Numbered from the stretch's first letter, positions 36,401 to 46,151 are shown. The stretch: 64,000 nucleotides of DNA from Listeria sp. PSOL-1 (GCF_902806445.1 NZ_LR760298.1:496001-560000); one strand, 5' to 3'. The notes: generated from the sequence alone by a model not told the origin. A program made the numbers and translations.

Positions 36401-38050
36401 TCTACAACAGGTGTTGGTTTAATCTCACCACCGCCACACCATGATATTTATTCGATTGAAGATTTAGCACAACTTGTTTTTGATTTAAAGAACGCCAATC
36501 CAAAAGCGCGGGTTAATGTTAAACTTGTGTCAAAAACTGGAATAGGGACCATTGCTTCTGGTGTAGCTAAGGGTAAGGCTGATGTTATTCTTGTTAGCGG
36601 GTATGAAGGTGGAACAGGGGCGGCTGCAAGGAGTAGTATTCGGCATACAGGTCTCCCTTGGGAAATTGGTTTAGCAGAAACTCAGCAAACACTTCTGCTA
36701 AATGATTTGCGCAGTCAAGTCGTTCTTGAGACAGATGGTAAATTAATGACTGGAAAAGATGTACTTGTTGCTGCTATGCTTGGCGCGGAGGAGTTTGGTT
36801 TTGCAACTGCACCGCTTGTTGCACTCGGCTGCGTTATGATGCGCGTATGCCACATGGATACATGTCCAGTCGGCGTTGCAACACAAAATCCTGAACTTCG
36901 GAAAAAATTCGTTGGTTCACCTGAGATGGTCGTTCGCTTTTTCCATTTTATTGCTGAAGAAATGCGTGAACTGATGGCATCACTTGGCGTTAGGTCGCTT
37001 ACCGAACTAATTGGACGCAAAGAGTATTTGATAACACACGTGCGTAAAGCAACACACTGGAAAGCAAAGTATCTTGATTTTACCAATATGCTTTACACGG
37101 ATGACTTTTACAAACAAAAAACGCAATATTGCTCGAAAAAACAAGACCATAAGCTTGAGGAAACACTAGATGAGAGAAAGCTATTAAAAACGATTGAACC
37201 AGCTCTAGAAGGCGGTAAAAAGGTAACGGCCAGTTTCCCTGTACGCAATGTTGATCGAGCAATTGGGACCATCAGTGGCTCTTATGTTAGCCGTAAATAC
37301 GGAGCAAAAGGGCTTCCAGAAGATACGATTGATCTAACCTTTATCGGTTCTGCAGGTCAAAGTTTTGGTGCTTATGTACCAAAGGGAATGACATTAACCG
37401 TTTTTGGTGATGTCAATGATTATTTTGGCAAAGGACTTTCTGGTGGAAAATTGATTGTAAAACCAAGCGCTGAAGCAATTATTTCAGCACATGATTCAGC
37501 AATTGCTGGTAATGTATCACTTTATGGAGCAACAAATGGTGAAGCCTATATAAATGGCCAAGCAGGTGCAAGATTTGCTGTCCGAAATAGCGGTGCAAAC
37601 GTTGTTGTTGAGGGAATTGGCGATAATGGCTGTGAATACATGACTGGAGGCATCGTTGTCATTCTTGGAACCCTCGGGAATAATTTTGCAGCCGGTATGT
37701 CAGGTGGTACTGCTTATGTTTATGCAGAAAATAAAGCAGCTCTTTTCGCAAAAATAAATAAAGAATTAGTCTGTTGTCGAGCTGTATCTTCTGAACAGGA
37801 AGAAGAAGCATTAGAACGATTAGTTAAAAACCATGCCTACTATACGAATAGCTCATTTGCTAAAGAATTACTTGCTGATTGGGAAAATCTTAAGCAACAC
37901 TTTGTCCTAGTTATTCCAAAAGAATACGAAATGATGTTGAAGCAAATGGCGATGTTTGAGGCACAAGGTCTTTCAAAAGAAGAAGCGGAGTTACAAGCTT
38001 TTTATCAACATAAAAACGAAAAAACAACCTTAAGTGAGGAGAAAGGATGA
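33458..38050 (+). CDS. gltB: Glutamate synthase (NADPH) large subunit
   Basis: A 1530-residue subunit that transfers the glutamine amide to 2-oxoglutarate. The N-terminal propeptide would be removed before Cys22 (HDACGIGF), the glutaminase nucleophile. FMN-binding and synthase domains lie in the centre (KPGEGGHLPG, GTGAAARSS, with cluster cysteines in CVMMRVCHMDTCPVGVATQNP). A C-terminal beta-helix domain is rich in Gly (about 1250-1480). The length is normal. AGGAGGT precedes the start, and gltD follows after six bases. Confidence 0.97.
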   Translation: MKNTGLPQKHGLYHPIHEHDACGIGFVANIKNQASKKIVEQGIHMLCQLKHRGGEIGGDTGDGAGILLELSDSFFRKAAQESNIELPDRYEYAVGMFNFPQDEAERFLLMKETEKYVAKEKQFFLGWRKVPTDRTKIGQGARKTEPAMFQLFIAKEKTLTENEFERKLYLIRKQVENFAAKEKTITEPFYIQSLSTRTIIFKGMLTPEQIEQYYLDLTSYTSSFALVHSRFSTNTFPSWERAHPYRYLVHNGEINTQRGNVSWMKAREKRAASHFFGADLEKLMPIIDEDGSDSGTLDNVLEFLVQTGRSLPHAAMMLIPEPWDKNEMLLDPKRAFYEYHSTLMEPWDGPTSISFTDGRVIGTILDRNGLRPARYYLTKDDTIIYSSETGVVPVAEKDVIKKETVGAGEMLLIDLEAGRIISDAEVKHTLTNEKPYRKWLNEELSDLSLLTNKTTFTESSQNKTICLKKQRAFGYTQDELNKILIPMVEEKKDPMGAMGYDAPLAVLSKRPQLLFNYFKQLFAQVTNPPIDGLREQAVISTMTLLGDEGNILEPSAKNAHRIRLKTPILSRLDFIALLQQNIFTKSTKEIDILFQAEESDQLEQKIKMICERIDQEVASGVELIILTDEKINDTQIGIPSLLITSAVHQHLIKQGTRTKVSLIIKTGEARDVHQCALLIGYGADAIFPYLAIDVFANLIKEGRLKGFSLSEAETRYIEALTDGILKVMSKMGISTVQSYRGAQIFEAIGISDEVIAKYFSKTANRLSGIPLEMIAKEAWLRHRKAFHDIGYQVETLDSGGEYQWRSDGEYHVYNPLAIHSLQQAVRENDQERYDLYSDLIENHNQAFLRGLLTFKSDKKPIPLEEVEPVESLFKRFKTGAMSYGSISQEAHEALAIAMNRMGGKSNSGEGGENPDRFIQDSNGDLKRSAIKQIASGRFGVTSHYLVNADELQIKMAQGAKPGEGGHLPGNKVYPWISKTRGSTTGVGLISPPPHHDIYSIEDLAQLVFDLKNANPKARVNVKLVSKTGIGTIASGVAKGKADVILVSGYEGGTGAAARSSIRHTGLPWEIGLAETQQTLLLNDLRSQVVLETDGKLMTGKDVLVAAMLGAEEFGFATAPLVALGCVMMRVCHMDTCPVGVATQNPELRKKFVGSPEMVVRFFHFIAEEMRELMASLGVRSLTELIGRKEYLITHVRKATHWKAKYLDFTNMLYTDDFYKQKTQYCSKKQDHKLEETLDERKLLKTIEPALEGGKKVTASFPVRNVDRAIGTISGSYVSRKYGAKGLPEDTIDLTFIGSAGQSFGAYVPKGMTLTVFGDVNDYFGKGLSGGKLIVKPSAEAIISAHDSAIAGNVSLYGATNGEAYINGQAGARFAVRNSGANVVVEGIGDNGCEYMTGGIVVILGTLGNNFAAGMSGGTAYVYAENKAALFAKINKELVCCRAVSSEQEEEALERLVKNHAYYTNSSFAKELLADWENLKQHFVLVIPKEYEMMLKQMAMFEAQGLSKEEAELQAFYQHKNEKTTLSEEKG

Positions 38051-38056
38051 GCTGTC

Positions 38057-39526
38057 ATGGGGAAAGCAACGGGTTTTATCGATTATAAGCGAATAAAAGA
38101 GCCAGAGCGAGATGCAAAAAAACGGACAGAAGACTGGTTGGAGTATCGCTTGCCAATGCCTGAAAAGGATTTAACAACCCAAGCTGCACGCTGTATGGAT
38201 TGTGGCGTTCCTTTCTGTAGCGTTGGCATGGAAATTAAAAATGGTGTTTCTGGTTGTCCACTTCATAATTTAATTCCGGAGTGGAATGATGCGGTTTATC
38301 GAGGCGATTTTTTTGAAGCATTACAGTTACTTCTTAAAACAAATAATTTTCCTGAATTTACAGGACGGATTTGTCCTGCTCCTTGTGAAGGGAGTTGTAC
38401 GGTTTCGATTTCAGAGCCAGCAGTAGGCATTAAATCGATTGAATATGCTATCATTGAACATGCTTTTAAAGAAGGTTGGATAAAGCCAAATCCCCCTGAA
38501 AAAAGAACAGGAAAGCGTGTTGCGGTTATTGGTTCAGGACCTGCTGGACTGGCGTGTGCCGATCAGCTAAATCAAGCTGGACACTCCGTCACTGTTTTTG
38601 AAAAAAGTGACCGGATTGGTGGTTTGTTGATGTATGGGATACCAACGATGAAACTTGAAAAGGCACAAGTGAATAGACGCGTTCATCTAATGAAACAAGA
38701 GGGAATCGAATTTAAAACGAATTGTGATGTTGGAAATGATATTTCATTAACAGAACTAAAGCGGGATTTCGATGCGCTTGTCCTTGCAACAGGAGCGAGC
38801 AAACCGCGTGATGTGGGCTTACCTGGTCGAGATGCAAAAGGAATCTATTTTGCAGTTCCTTATCTAACTGAGGCGACGATTAGCCAGTTAGAAGAGAATG
38901 GGGGTTCCGTGCTCTCTGCAAAAGATAAAAATGTCATTATCATTGGTGGTGGAGATACAGGTGCTGATTGTGTAGCAACAGCCCTTCGCCAAGGTGCAAA
39001 ATCAATTCGCCAACTATCCATTTCAAGTGAACCACAAAAAGAGCGAACAACTAAAAATCCTTGGCCTGAATATCCACGTGTATTAAAAAACGATTACGCT
39101 CATGAAGAAGCCAAAGCAATCTATGGTAAAGATCCACGTGAATATCTCTTGAGTACAACAGCTTTTGTTAAAAATGAAGACGGAAGGCTAATTGGCATTG
39201 AAACGGTGCAAGTCAAAGAGGATTTAGCCAAACAACAATATCAAGAAGTACCTGGAACGGAGCAGTTTTACGAAGCGGATATGGTCCTTATCGCAGTCGG
39301 CTTTATGGGAGCAACAGAAGATATATTTGAGAATTTTAATGTGAACAAAACAAAACGGCACACAATTGAAGCAGCAAAAGGTTTTTATCGTACAAGTGAA
39401 GCGGGAATTTTTGCTTGTGGCGATGCTAGGCATGGTCAAAGCCTTGTTGTTACAGCAATTGCTGAAGGAAGAGAAGCAGCCCGTGAAGTAGACTTTTACT
39501 TAATGGGTGAAACCTTCTTACCGTAA
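38057..39526 (+). CDS. gltD: Glutamate synthase small subunit
   Basis: A 489-residue flavoprotein that passes electrons from NADPH to GltB. Two cysteine clusters for 4Fe-4S centres are visible: CMDCGVPFC and CPAPCEGSC. FAD-binding GSGPAGLACA and NADPH-binding GGGDTGADC follow, and the C-terminal GIFACGDARHGQSLVV is the second FAD motif. It begins six bases after gltB, with its AAAGG site inside the end of gltB. A terminator follows. Confidence 0.97.
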   Translation: MGKATGFIDYKRIKEPERDAKKRTEDWLEYRLPMPEKDLTTQAARCMDCGVPFCSVGMEIKNGVSGCPLHNLIPEWNDAVYRGDFFEALQLLLKTNNFPEFTGRICPAPCEGSCTVSISEPAVGIKSIEYAIIEHAFKEGWIKPNPPEKRTGKRVAVIGSGPAGLACADQLNQAGHSVTVFEKSDRIGGLLMYGIPTMKLEKAQVNRRVHLMKQEGIEFKTNCDVGNDISLTELKRDFDALVLATGASKPRDVGLPGRDAKGIYFAVPYLTEATISQLEENGGSVLSAKDKNVIIIGGGDTGADCVATALRQGAKSIRQLSISSEPQKERTTKNPWPEYPRVLKNDYAHEEAKAIYGKDPREYLLSTTAFVKNEDGRLIGIETVQVKEDLAKQQYQEVPGTEQFYEADMVLIAVGFMGATEDIFENFNVNKTKRHTIEAAKGFYRTSEAGIFACGDARHGQSLVVTAIAEGREAAREVDFYLMGETFLP

Positions 39527-39536
39527 AAAAGTGCTG

Positions 39537-39592
39537 GGATAAAGCGAGTGAATAAGAGGATTGGCAGAAACTAGAAGTCTGCCAATTCTTTT
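39537..39592 (+). terminator. gltBD terminator, possible repeat-family copy E
   Basis: A 9-base stem ATTGGCAGA/TCTGCCAAT (39560-39568 with 39578-39586) is followed by CTTTTTT. The loop side GAAGTCTGCCAA resembles GAAGTCTGGCAA of repeat copies A and B, and GGGATAAAGCGA precedes it. It is shorter than those copies. Confidence 0.75.
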
Positions 39593-39670
39593 TTGCTTAA
39601 GCAACAATAAAGCAAAATCTATTCATTTGAGCTATACTGAAAAGGAATTAAAATTAAGGAGGTCCTCTTC

Positions 39671-40669
39671 ATGTTAAAACTAGGAATTATCGGAACAGGA
39701 TGGATTACAGATTCATTTATTCAAGGTGCACAAAATTCTAAAATGTGGACGCTAGCTGCCGTATATTCACGGACACTTGAAAAAGCAAGTGACTTTGCAA
39801 GCAAATATCAAGGTGAAATCACACCATTCGATCAAATTGATGAAATGATCGCTTCAGATAAAGTTGATGCTATTTATATTGCGTCACCCAATAGCCTACA
39901 TTTCAAATATGCTCTAAAATGCTTAGCTGCTAAAAAGCATGTGATTGTTGAAAAACCAATCTTTTCAACCGTTGCTGAACTCAAGCAGGCTCATGAACTT
40001 GCCAAAGCAAATGGTGTTTTTTTATTTGAAGCAGCTAGACATATCCACGAACCCAATTTTAAAATTTTGAAAAAAGAACTCGCACGCCTTGGCAAAGTTA
40101 GTGGTGCTACACTAGTTTACATGAAGTATTCTTCACGTTACGATAAAGTGTTAAGTGGCGACTCTATACCCAATATCTTTTCATTGGATTTTTCTGGAGG
40201 AGCCATTGTTGATTTAGGTGTCTATGCGCTTTATACTGCGATCGCTTTATTTGGAGCTCCTAAAAAAGCAACTTATTTTGCCGAAAAAATCCATACAGGC
40301 GTCGACGGTCATGGAACGATCATTTTGGAATATCCAGCGTTCAATATTACAATTATTCAAGGAAAAAACCAGACTTCTTATCTGCCAAGTGAAATTTATG
40401 GTGAGAAAGGGACACTAGTCATTAACCCACTTACATCCATTAAAGAATTAAAGTTTTATGATTACCATCAAGACGAAGCAAAAGAACTTGCTGGCCCAGT
40501 TATTTCAAATGATATGCAATTTGAAGCAGAAGAATTTGCTCGTATTATCAAAGAAAATGACCAAACAAGCTATCAAGATTTAGCTGATTTGAGTTTACAA
40601 GTCCTACATGTCTCAAACGAATTGCGCCATCAAAATAATATTTGGTTTAAAGGTGAAACGAATAGCTAG
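39671..40669 (+). CDS. Gfo/Idh/MocA family oxidoreductase
   Basis: A 332-residue NAD(P)-dependent oxidoreductase. The N-terminal Rossmann domain has GIIGTGWITDSF, and the family's EKPIFSTVAE motif carries the catalytic Lys near residue 97. The C-terminal alpha/beta domain includes SGGAIVDLGVYAL. Substrates are sugars, inositols or aldehydes; none can be assigned. GGAGGTCC precedes the ATG. It is monocistronic, between the gltD terminator and the helicase gene. Confidence 0.85.
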   Translation: MLKLGIIGTGWITDSFIQGAQNSKMWTLAAVYSRTLEKASDFASKYQGEITPFDQIDEMIASDKVDAIYIASPNSLHFKYALKCLAAKKHVIVEKPIFSTVAELKQAHELAKANGVFLFEAARHIHEPNFKILKKELARLGKVSGATLVYMKYSSRYDKVLSGDSIPNIFSLDFSGGAIVDLGVYALYTAIALFGAPKKATYFAEKIHTGVDGHGTIILEYPAFNITIIQGKNQTSYLPSEIYGEKGTLVINPLTSIKELKFYDYHQDEAKELAGPVISNDMQFEAEEFARIIKENDQTSYQDLADLSLQVLHVSNELRHQNNIWFKGETNS

Positions 40670-40726
40670 TGCTCGTGTTTTTTGCTATGATAAAGAGAGA
40701 ATAGAAAAATTAAGAAGGAGTTAATC

Positions 40727-41851
40727 ATGAACGAAAACGGATCAGTACCAAGCCAGTGGCAAAAAAAATGGCAAGAACACGGCTTTAAGGAACCAACTGC
40801 TATTCAAAAAGCTTTATATCAGCCAATCCTAGCAGGTGAAGATGTCATAGCCATCTCACCAACAGGAACAGGAAAAACAGTTGCTTATACATTGCCTATT
40901 TTAGAAGGTATCGAAGCGATTCCAAAGCTACAATGGCTTGTTCTTGCACCAAGTCATGAGCTTGTTATGCAGATTACAGAAGTCATTCGTTCATTTTTAC
41001 CAACAGGATTAAGTGTTCTTGCCATTATCGGTGGTGCAAATGTTAAACGCCAGATTGAAAAACTGAAAAAAAAGCCGCAGATTATCGTTGCGTCTTCTGG
41101 ACGAGCGAGTGAACTAATTAAGCAAAAGAAAATCAAACTGCATGAAGTGAAGACAATAACACTTGATGAATGTGATCAATTATTAAAGCAGGAAAACATG
41201 GCAGAAGTGATGGCAATCGTTCAAGGCGCTATGCGTGATCGGCAATTAATTTTAGTTTCCGCTACAAAGCTTGAAGAGCCAGAACGAATTTTTGCACAAA
41301 CAGGAAAATCCCAGATAACGATCGAAATGGGCGAAGAAGAGAATGAACATGGCAAAGTAGAGCATCTTTTTATGGAAGTTGAAAATCGTGATAAAGCAAC
41401 GTTATTAAGAAGACTTGAACACGTAAATGGTATACGTGCACTGGTTTTTGTAAGAGATAAGCCACGAATGGATATTTTACTTGAAAAGTTAGCTTATGAT
41501 GGTGTAAAAGCAGCAGGTATTCATGGAGAAATCCGCAAAGAAACGCGCAAAAAAACACTACAAGCATTTAAAAAGGGAGATCTACACTTTTTAATTGTTA
41601 CCGATCTAGCAGCAAGAGGACTTGATATCCCCCATTTACCTTATGTCATTCATTATGACATGGCTGGTAGTGAAAAAGAATATATTCATCGTTCTGGTCG
41701 GACTGGCCGTATGGGTGAAGATGGGATTGTCATTAGCTTTGTTAATAAGCGCGAAATGCGAACACTGAAACAATACGTTAAATCATCTGGGAAAAAGGTG
41801 CAGCAAATAAGATTTTATCAAGGGGAATTAGTAAAAACAGATGAACGCTAG
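40727..41851 (+). CDS. Minimal DEAD-box family RNA helicase with a DECD motif (YfmL-like)
   Basis: A 374-residue helicase consisting only of the two RecA-like domains. The Q motif (FKEPTAIQ), motif I SPTGTGKT, motif III SAT, TDLAARGLD and HRSGRTGRMG are present. Motif II reads DECD instead of DEAD, and motif Ib reads SSGR. There is no C-terminal RNA-binding extension. Size and context resemble B. subtilis YfmL and L. monocytogenes lmo1722, which act in ribosome assembly and cold growth. The ATG follows GAAGGAG. Confidence 0.85.
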   Translation: MNENGSVPSQWQKKWQEHGFKEPTAIQKALYQPILAGEDVIAISPTGTGKTVAYTLPILEGIEAIPKLQWLVLAPSHELVMQITEVIRSFLPTGLSVLAIIGGANVKRQIEKLKKKPQIIVASSGRASELIKQKKIKLHEVKTITLDECDQLLKQENMAEVMAIVQGAMRDRQLILVSATKLEEPERIFAQTGKSQITIEMGEEENEHGKVEHLFMEVENRDKATLLRRLEHVNGIRALVFVRDKPRMDILLEKLAYDGVKAAGIHGEIRKETRKKTLQAFKKGDLHFLIVTDLAARGLDIPHLPYVIHYDMAGSEKEYIHRSGRTGRMGEDGIVISFVNKREMRTLKQYVKSSGKKVQQIRFYQGELVKTDER

Positions 41852-41875
41852 TCAACTAAATTGTGCAAAAACATT

Positions 41876-41913
41876 TACAAGCCGCACTTTTGCTTAGGGC
41901 CGTGTTGCTTGTA
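41876..41913. other. Hairpin upstream of the PTS regulator gene
   Basis: A 7-base stem TACAAGC/GCTTGTA (41876-41882 with 41907-41913), with inner pairing CGCAC/GTGT. No T run follows on the plus strand, so it is not a clear terminator for the helicase gene. Confidence 0.35.
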
Positions 41914-41946
41914 GAAAAGGATATCTGATTTAAAGGAGTTGAGAGA

Positions 41947-44607
41947 ATGACCGGGAGAAAAGAAGAAGTTCTCAAGCTTTTAAACCAAATCAATCAAGGA
42001 ATCTCTGCAAGTGACGTGGCCGAGCGATTGCAAATGGATCGAGCAAATGTTAGTCGTTATCTAAATGATTTATTTAAAGAAGAAAAAATTCAAAAAATCT
42101 CAGGAAAACCAGTACTATATCAGGCATTAAAAAAGAAACAAGACCGAGAATTAAACCATCAGTCAGCTTTTGATCGTCTTATTGGCTCTAGCAAAAGCCT
42201 AAAAGTAAGCATTCAACAAGCAAAAGCCGCGATTTTTTATCCACCAAGAGGATTACATACTTTAATACTCGGTAAAACAGGGACCGGGAAGTCACTTTTT
42301 GCCGAATGCATGTACGAATTTTCAAAAGAGACAGAGATGATTCCAAAAAAAGCGCCCTTTGTCTCTTTTAATTGCGCAGACTATGCACAGAACCCGCAGC
42401 TTTTATTTGGGCATATTTTTGGCGTGATAAAAGGTGCTTATACAGGTGCTGATGAAAATCGTGCTGGTTTACTTGCTAAAGCAGATGGAGGAATTCTTTT
42501 TTTAGATGAAATCCACAGATTACCACCAGAAGGTCAAGAAATGTTATTTACATTCATTGATAAAGGTGAGTACAGGCCACTTGGTGAAAGTGCTGTTATA
42601 CGACATGCTAATGTGCAAATTATTGGGGCAACAACGGAGGCACCAGATAATTTTTTACTTGAAACGTTTGCCAGAAGAATTCCAATGACGATCACGTTAC
42701 CTACGCTTACGGAAAGAAATTTAGAAGAGCGGTATCAATTGATTGAATTTTTCTTAAACCAAGAGGCAAGCCGCTTAAACCAATCCATTCGTGTACACCG
42801 TCAAGCATTGATTGCTTTTTTGCTTTATCATGCCAGTGCGAATGTTGGCCAATTACAGCGTGATTTGAAACTTGCTTGTGCCAAAGCTTTCTTACATTAT
42901 AAAACAAAAATGACAAACTACATATTGATTGAACAAGATGACTTACCTATTCATGTCCAAAAAGGCTTACTTCACCTAAAAGATGAGCCAGAAAAATTAA
43001 ATCGTTTAATCGATATTAATCGAACGGTCTTCACCTTTACTTACAAAAACGAAATCGCTGAAAAAAATTCTGCTGCAACGGCTGATGTTTATGATGTTAT
43101 TCAACAAAAAGCTGATCAGTTAATCAAAGCAGGTAAGGACCAAACAGAATTATACATTGATATTGACCAGTATTTTCATAAATATATGATCGAGCTTCCA
43201 ACCAAACAAACAGCAAAGGAAATTATCGATTCAACCATTTGGCAATTAACCGAAAAAGCTTATCAGCATGCAAGTCAACGCTTAGAGCGCAACTATAATG
43301 AAAAAATGAAATTTGCTTTTGCCCTTCATCTTCAAAGTACTATTGAACGAATTCGTGAACAAAAGCATATTGTTCATCCAGATCTGAATAATATCCGTAA
43401 AAAATATCCGAAAGAATTCCAAGTAGCCATCGATTTATCCATGATGATTGAACAAACGTTTACCATCGAAATTTCTTTTGATGAAATCGGCTTTTTAACG
43501 ATGTTTTTAACCGCAGAAATTGGTGAAGCTTTACTTGAAAGTGAAGTACAAGTCGAAGTCATCGTCATGATGCACGGCAGATCAACAGCAACAAGCATGG
43601 TTGAAACTGTTCAAGAATTATTAGATATTGAAAATGGAACGGCTATTGATATGCCGCTTTCAATGGATGTTAAGACAATGTATGAAAAGGTGAAGCAGCA
43701 AGTTCAAGCGCTTTTTGATGTCAGAGGAATCCTTATTTTATCAGATATGGGTTCGCTAAACTCTTTTGGTGATATGCTAGCTGAAGAATTAGGGATTCGG
43801 ACAAAAACAATTGCGATGACAAGTACGCCTATCGTCTTAGAAGCACTGCGTAAGGCGTCTCTTGGTCGGGGGTTAGAAGATATTTATCAAAGCTGTGAAC
43901 TTCTTTTTGAAAACAGATATAAAACACTAGAACTTTGTGAAAAGAAAATGAAAAAAGCGATTATCATTACTTGTTTCACAGAAGCAGGTGTAACAGAGCA
44001 ATTGCGGCTTCGGATTAATCCAATCATTGATCAAAGCCACGTTGAAGTGATCACTTTGCAATTTTTATATAAAGAAGCTTTTCGCGAACAAGTTGACCAG
44101 TTAATGGAGGAATATGATATTTTGGCTATTATGGGCCCTGTTGAGTTCAAATACCGCGATATCCCGTTTTTTAGTGCAATGGAGATATTTTCAGAAGGCG
44201 GTTTAGATATCGTTCAACGTGTTTTAAGTGATAATGCACCTTATGAAAGGTTAATTGATTCTTTGAAAGGTCATTTAAAGCTTGCTGGATCCATTGAAGA
44301 ACTGATTTACCTTTTAAGAACAACCATTTCTGAACTCCAGGCACGTCTTTGTATTGTTCTAGAATCTGGTGTTGATACGGGGATTATCTTGCATCTTGCT
44401 TTTCTAATTGAACGGATGAGACTTGGGGCAATCAACCGTGAGTTTCCTGACTTAAATGATTTTAAGAAGAAATATGCTGAACAAATGCAAATCACAGCTC
44501 AAATGTTGGAATCTATTGAACGTGAGTATGAAATCAATATTCCAGAAGCTGAAATTGCTTACTTAACGCAAATGTTAATAACAAATAAAGTTAAAATGGG
44601 AAACTAA
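41947..44607 (+). CDS. Sigma-54-dependent PTS-regulated activator (LevR/ManR type)
   Basis: An 886-residue activator. Domains in order: N-terminal helix-turn-helix ([22 protein letters not shown]); AAA+ domain with Walker A GKTGTGKS (about 108) and sigma-54 contact loop GAYTGA (about 164, GAFTGA variant); first PRD (about 450-550, histidines in ALHLQ and EQKHIVHP); EIIA-Man-like domain with His in MMHGRSTA (about 542); EIIB-like region; second PRD (about 790-886, [11 protein letters not shown]). PTS phosphorylation of the PRDs sets activity. A -24/-12 promoter follows at 44678, so its target is the next operon. Confidence 0.9.
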   Translation: MTGRKEEVLKLLNQINQGISASDVAERLQMDRANVSRYLNDLFKEEKIQKISGKPVLYQALKKKQDRELNHQSAFDRLIGSSKSLKVSIQQAKAAIFYPPRGLHTLILGKTGTGKSLFAECMYEFSKETEMIPKKAPFVSFNCADYAQNPQLLFGHIFGVIKGAYTGADENRAGLLAKADGGILFLDEIHRLPPEGQEMLFTFIDKGEYRPLGESAVIRHANVQIIGATTEAPDNFLLETFARRIPMTITLPTLTERNLEERYQLIEFFLNQEASRLNQSIRVHRQALIAFLLYHASANVGQLQRDLKLACAKAFLHYKTKMTNYILIEQDDLPIHVQKGLLHLKDEPEKLNRLIDINRTVFTFTYKNEIAEKNSAATADVYDVIQQKADQLIKAGKDQTELYIDIDQYFHKYMIELPTKQTAKEIIDSTIWQLTEKAYQHASQRLERNYNEKMKFAFALHLQSTIERIREQKHIVHPDLNNIRKKYPKEFQVAIDLSMMIEQTFTIEISFDEIGFLTMFLTAEIGEALLESEVQVEVIVMMHGRSTATSMVETVQELLDIENGTAIDMPLSMDVKTMYEKVKQQVQALFDVRGILILSDMGSLNSFGDMLAEELGIRTKTIAMTSTPIVLEALRKASLGRGLEDIYQSCELLFENRYKTLELCEKKMKKAIIITCFTEAGVTEQLRLRINPIIDQSHVEVITLQFLYKEAFREQVDQLMEEYDILAIMGPVEFKYRDIPFFSAMEIFSEGGLDIVQRVLSDNAPYERLIDSLKGHLKLAGSIEELIYLLRTTISELQARLCIVLESGVDTGIILHLAFLIERMRLGAINREFPDLNDFKKKYAEQMQITAQMLESIEREYEINIPEAEIAYLTQMLITNKVKMGN

Positions 44608-44636
44608 AGTGTGTATCAAATTACACACTTTTTTTC
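44607..44636 (+). terminator. Terminator of the PTS regulator gene
   Basis: A 9-base stem AAGTGTGTA/TACACACTT (44607-44615 with 44622-44630) and a run of T residues, directly after the stop codon. Confidence 0.85.
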
Positions 44637-44677
44637 ATATGTGTAATGACCAAATAAGGGAATTATAGGAAACTTTT

Positions 44678-44694
44678 TGGCATGATTCTTGCTT
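44678..44694 (+). promoter_or_regulatory. Sigma-54 (-24/-12) promoter
   Basis: TGGCAT-N5-TTGCTT. The invariant GG (44679-44680) and GC (44691-44692) are separated by exactly ten bases, the strict sigma-54 spacing. It starts about 45 bases before the EIIA gene and immediately follows the gene for a sigma-54 activator. Confidence 0.9.
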
Positions 44695-44738
44695 TATAAT
44701 CTATGGAGTTAACTTAAAAATAAAGGAAGTGTAATAAA

Positions 44739-45044
44739 ATGGTAGAAATAGAACAAACCATCATGAGCTTAATTGTATTTGGTGGAAACGCAAAAAGTGA
44801 CGCAATGCTCGCTATTGAAGCAGCAAAAATGGGAGATTTTGAAAAAGCAGATAAGCAAGTGCAATTAGCAGAAAGTGCTTTGCTCGAAGCACACCGTTCA
44901 CAAACTGCACTGATCCAAGGTGAAGCTCGCGGAGAACGTACGGAAGTTTCACTATTATTAATACACGCGCAAGATCATTTAATGAATGCTATCACTTTTA
45001 AAGATTTGGCGAAAGAAATTGTTGAACTATACCGTGTAAAATAA
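44739..45044 (+). CDS. PTS lactose/cellobiose-family EIIA protein (LicA-like)
   Basis: A 101-residue all-helical EIIA of the Lac/Lic family. The phosphorylated histidine should be His76 in LLLIHAQDH, a standard family motif. It passes phosphate from HPr to an EIIB partner. No EIIB or EIIC gene is present in the window, so a partner must be encoded elsewhere or the protein may only signal, for example to the regulator upstream. The ATG follows AAAGGAAG. The MupG-like gene follows 21 bases later. Confidence 0.9.
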   Translation: MVEIEQTIMSLIVFGGNAKSDAMLAIEAAKMGDFEKADKQVQLAESALLEAHRSQTALIQGEARGERTEVSLLLIHAQDHLMNAITFKDLAKEIVELYRVK

Positions 45045-45065
45045 AAAATAGAGAGGATCACATCG

Positions 45066-46151
45066 ATGAAGAAATTAGGTATTTCTGTTTTTCCACAACA
45101 TGTTCCATTAGAGGAATCTATTTCTTATATTGAAATGGCGGCGAAATATGGTTTTTCAAGAATATTTACGTGCTTGATTTCTGCCAATGATCAGGAAGAA
45201 TTTACAAAACTAAAAATCATTTGTAAAAGAGCAAAAGAGCTAGGATATGAAATAATTGCTGATGTAGACCCAACCGTTTTTGCATCATTAAACATCACAT
45301 ATCAAGAGTTAGGCTACTTTAAAAAAATTGGCCTAAGTGGTTTACGACTTGATCTAGGTTTTTCCGGAGCAGAAGAAGCCGCGATGAGTTTTGATGAGCA
45401 TGACTTGAAAATCGAACTGAATATTAGCAACGGCACTAAATATGTTGAAAATATTTTATCTTATCAAGCGAATGTGCAAAATATCATTGGATGTCATAAT
45501 TTTTATCCGCGCAAATATACAGGACTATCACGCGAACATCTTTTACGTACAAGCAGGCAATTTAAAAAGAAAAATCTACGAACAGCTGCATTTGTTTCTT
45601 CTAATTATGGTAAATATGGTCCGTGGTTTGTTGTTGATGGAGGCCTACCGACGCTTGAAGAGCATCGCGGCAAAGATATTGCTATTCAAGCAAAAGATCT
45701 CTTTAATACAGGGCTCATTGATGATATTCTGGTTGGGAATATGTTTGCAAGCGAAGAGGAATTGAAAGCGTTAAGTCAACTAAACCGGAATGAACTAGAG
45801 CTGTGTGTTGAATTCCTCTCTGATACAACAGCAATTGAGAAAGAAGTTGTTTTAACGCAAAAACATTTTAATCGTGGCGATGTTTCAGAATATATGTTAC
45901 GGTCAACCATGACACGTGTGAATTATAAAGATCATCACTTTACCGCTCATGATACAAAGCAAATTGAATGCGGTGATGTCACCATTGATAATAATGGTTA
46001 TGAGCGGTACAAAGGCGAGCTACAAGTTGCGCTTAAAGCGATGGAGAACTCTGGGAACACAAATATTGTCGCACGTGTGATTCCTAAAGAGCGCTACCTT
46101 TTAGAGATGGTTAAGCCATGGCAACATTTTCGCTTCGTTGAAAAAGAATGA
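45066..46151 (+). CDS. MupG-like 6-phospho-N-acetylmuramidase family protein (DUF871)
   Basis: A 361-residue protein of the DUF871 family. An N-terminal TIM-barrel (MKKLGISVFPQH, FTCLIS, ADVDPT, LRLDLGF, GCHNFYPRKYTGLS) is followed by a C-terminal beta domain (about 240-361). The characterised member MupG cleaves MurNAc-6-phosphate-linked sugars during peptidoglycan recycling. Here it shares a sigma-54 promoter with a lone EIIA, suggesting use of an imported phosphorylated disaccharide. The ATG follows AGAGAGGATC. A hairpin lies downstream. Confidence 0.82.
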   Translation: MKKLGISVFPQHVPLEESISYIEMAAKYGFSRIFTCLISANDQEEFTKLKIICKRAKELGYEIIADVDPTVFASLNITYQELGYFKKIGLSGLRLDLGFSGAEEAAMSFDEHDLKIELNISNGTKYVENILSYQANVQNIIGCHNFYPRKYTGLSREHLLRTSRQFKKKNLRTAAFVSSNYGKYGPWFVVDGGLPTLEEHRGKDIAIQAKDLFNTGLIDDILVGNMFASEEELKALSQLNRNELELCVEFLSDTTAIEKEVVLTQKHFNRGDVSEYMLRSTMTRVNYKDHHFTAHDTKQIECGDVTIDNNGYERYKGELQVALKAMENSGNTNIVARVIPKERYLLEMVKPWQHFRFVEKE

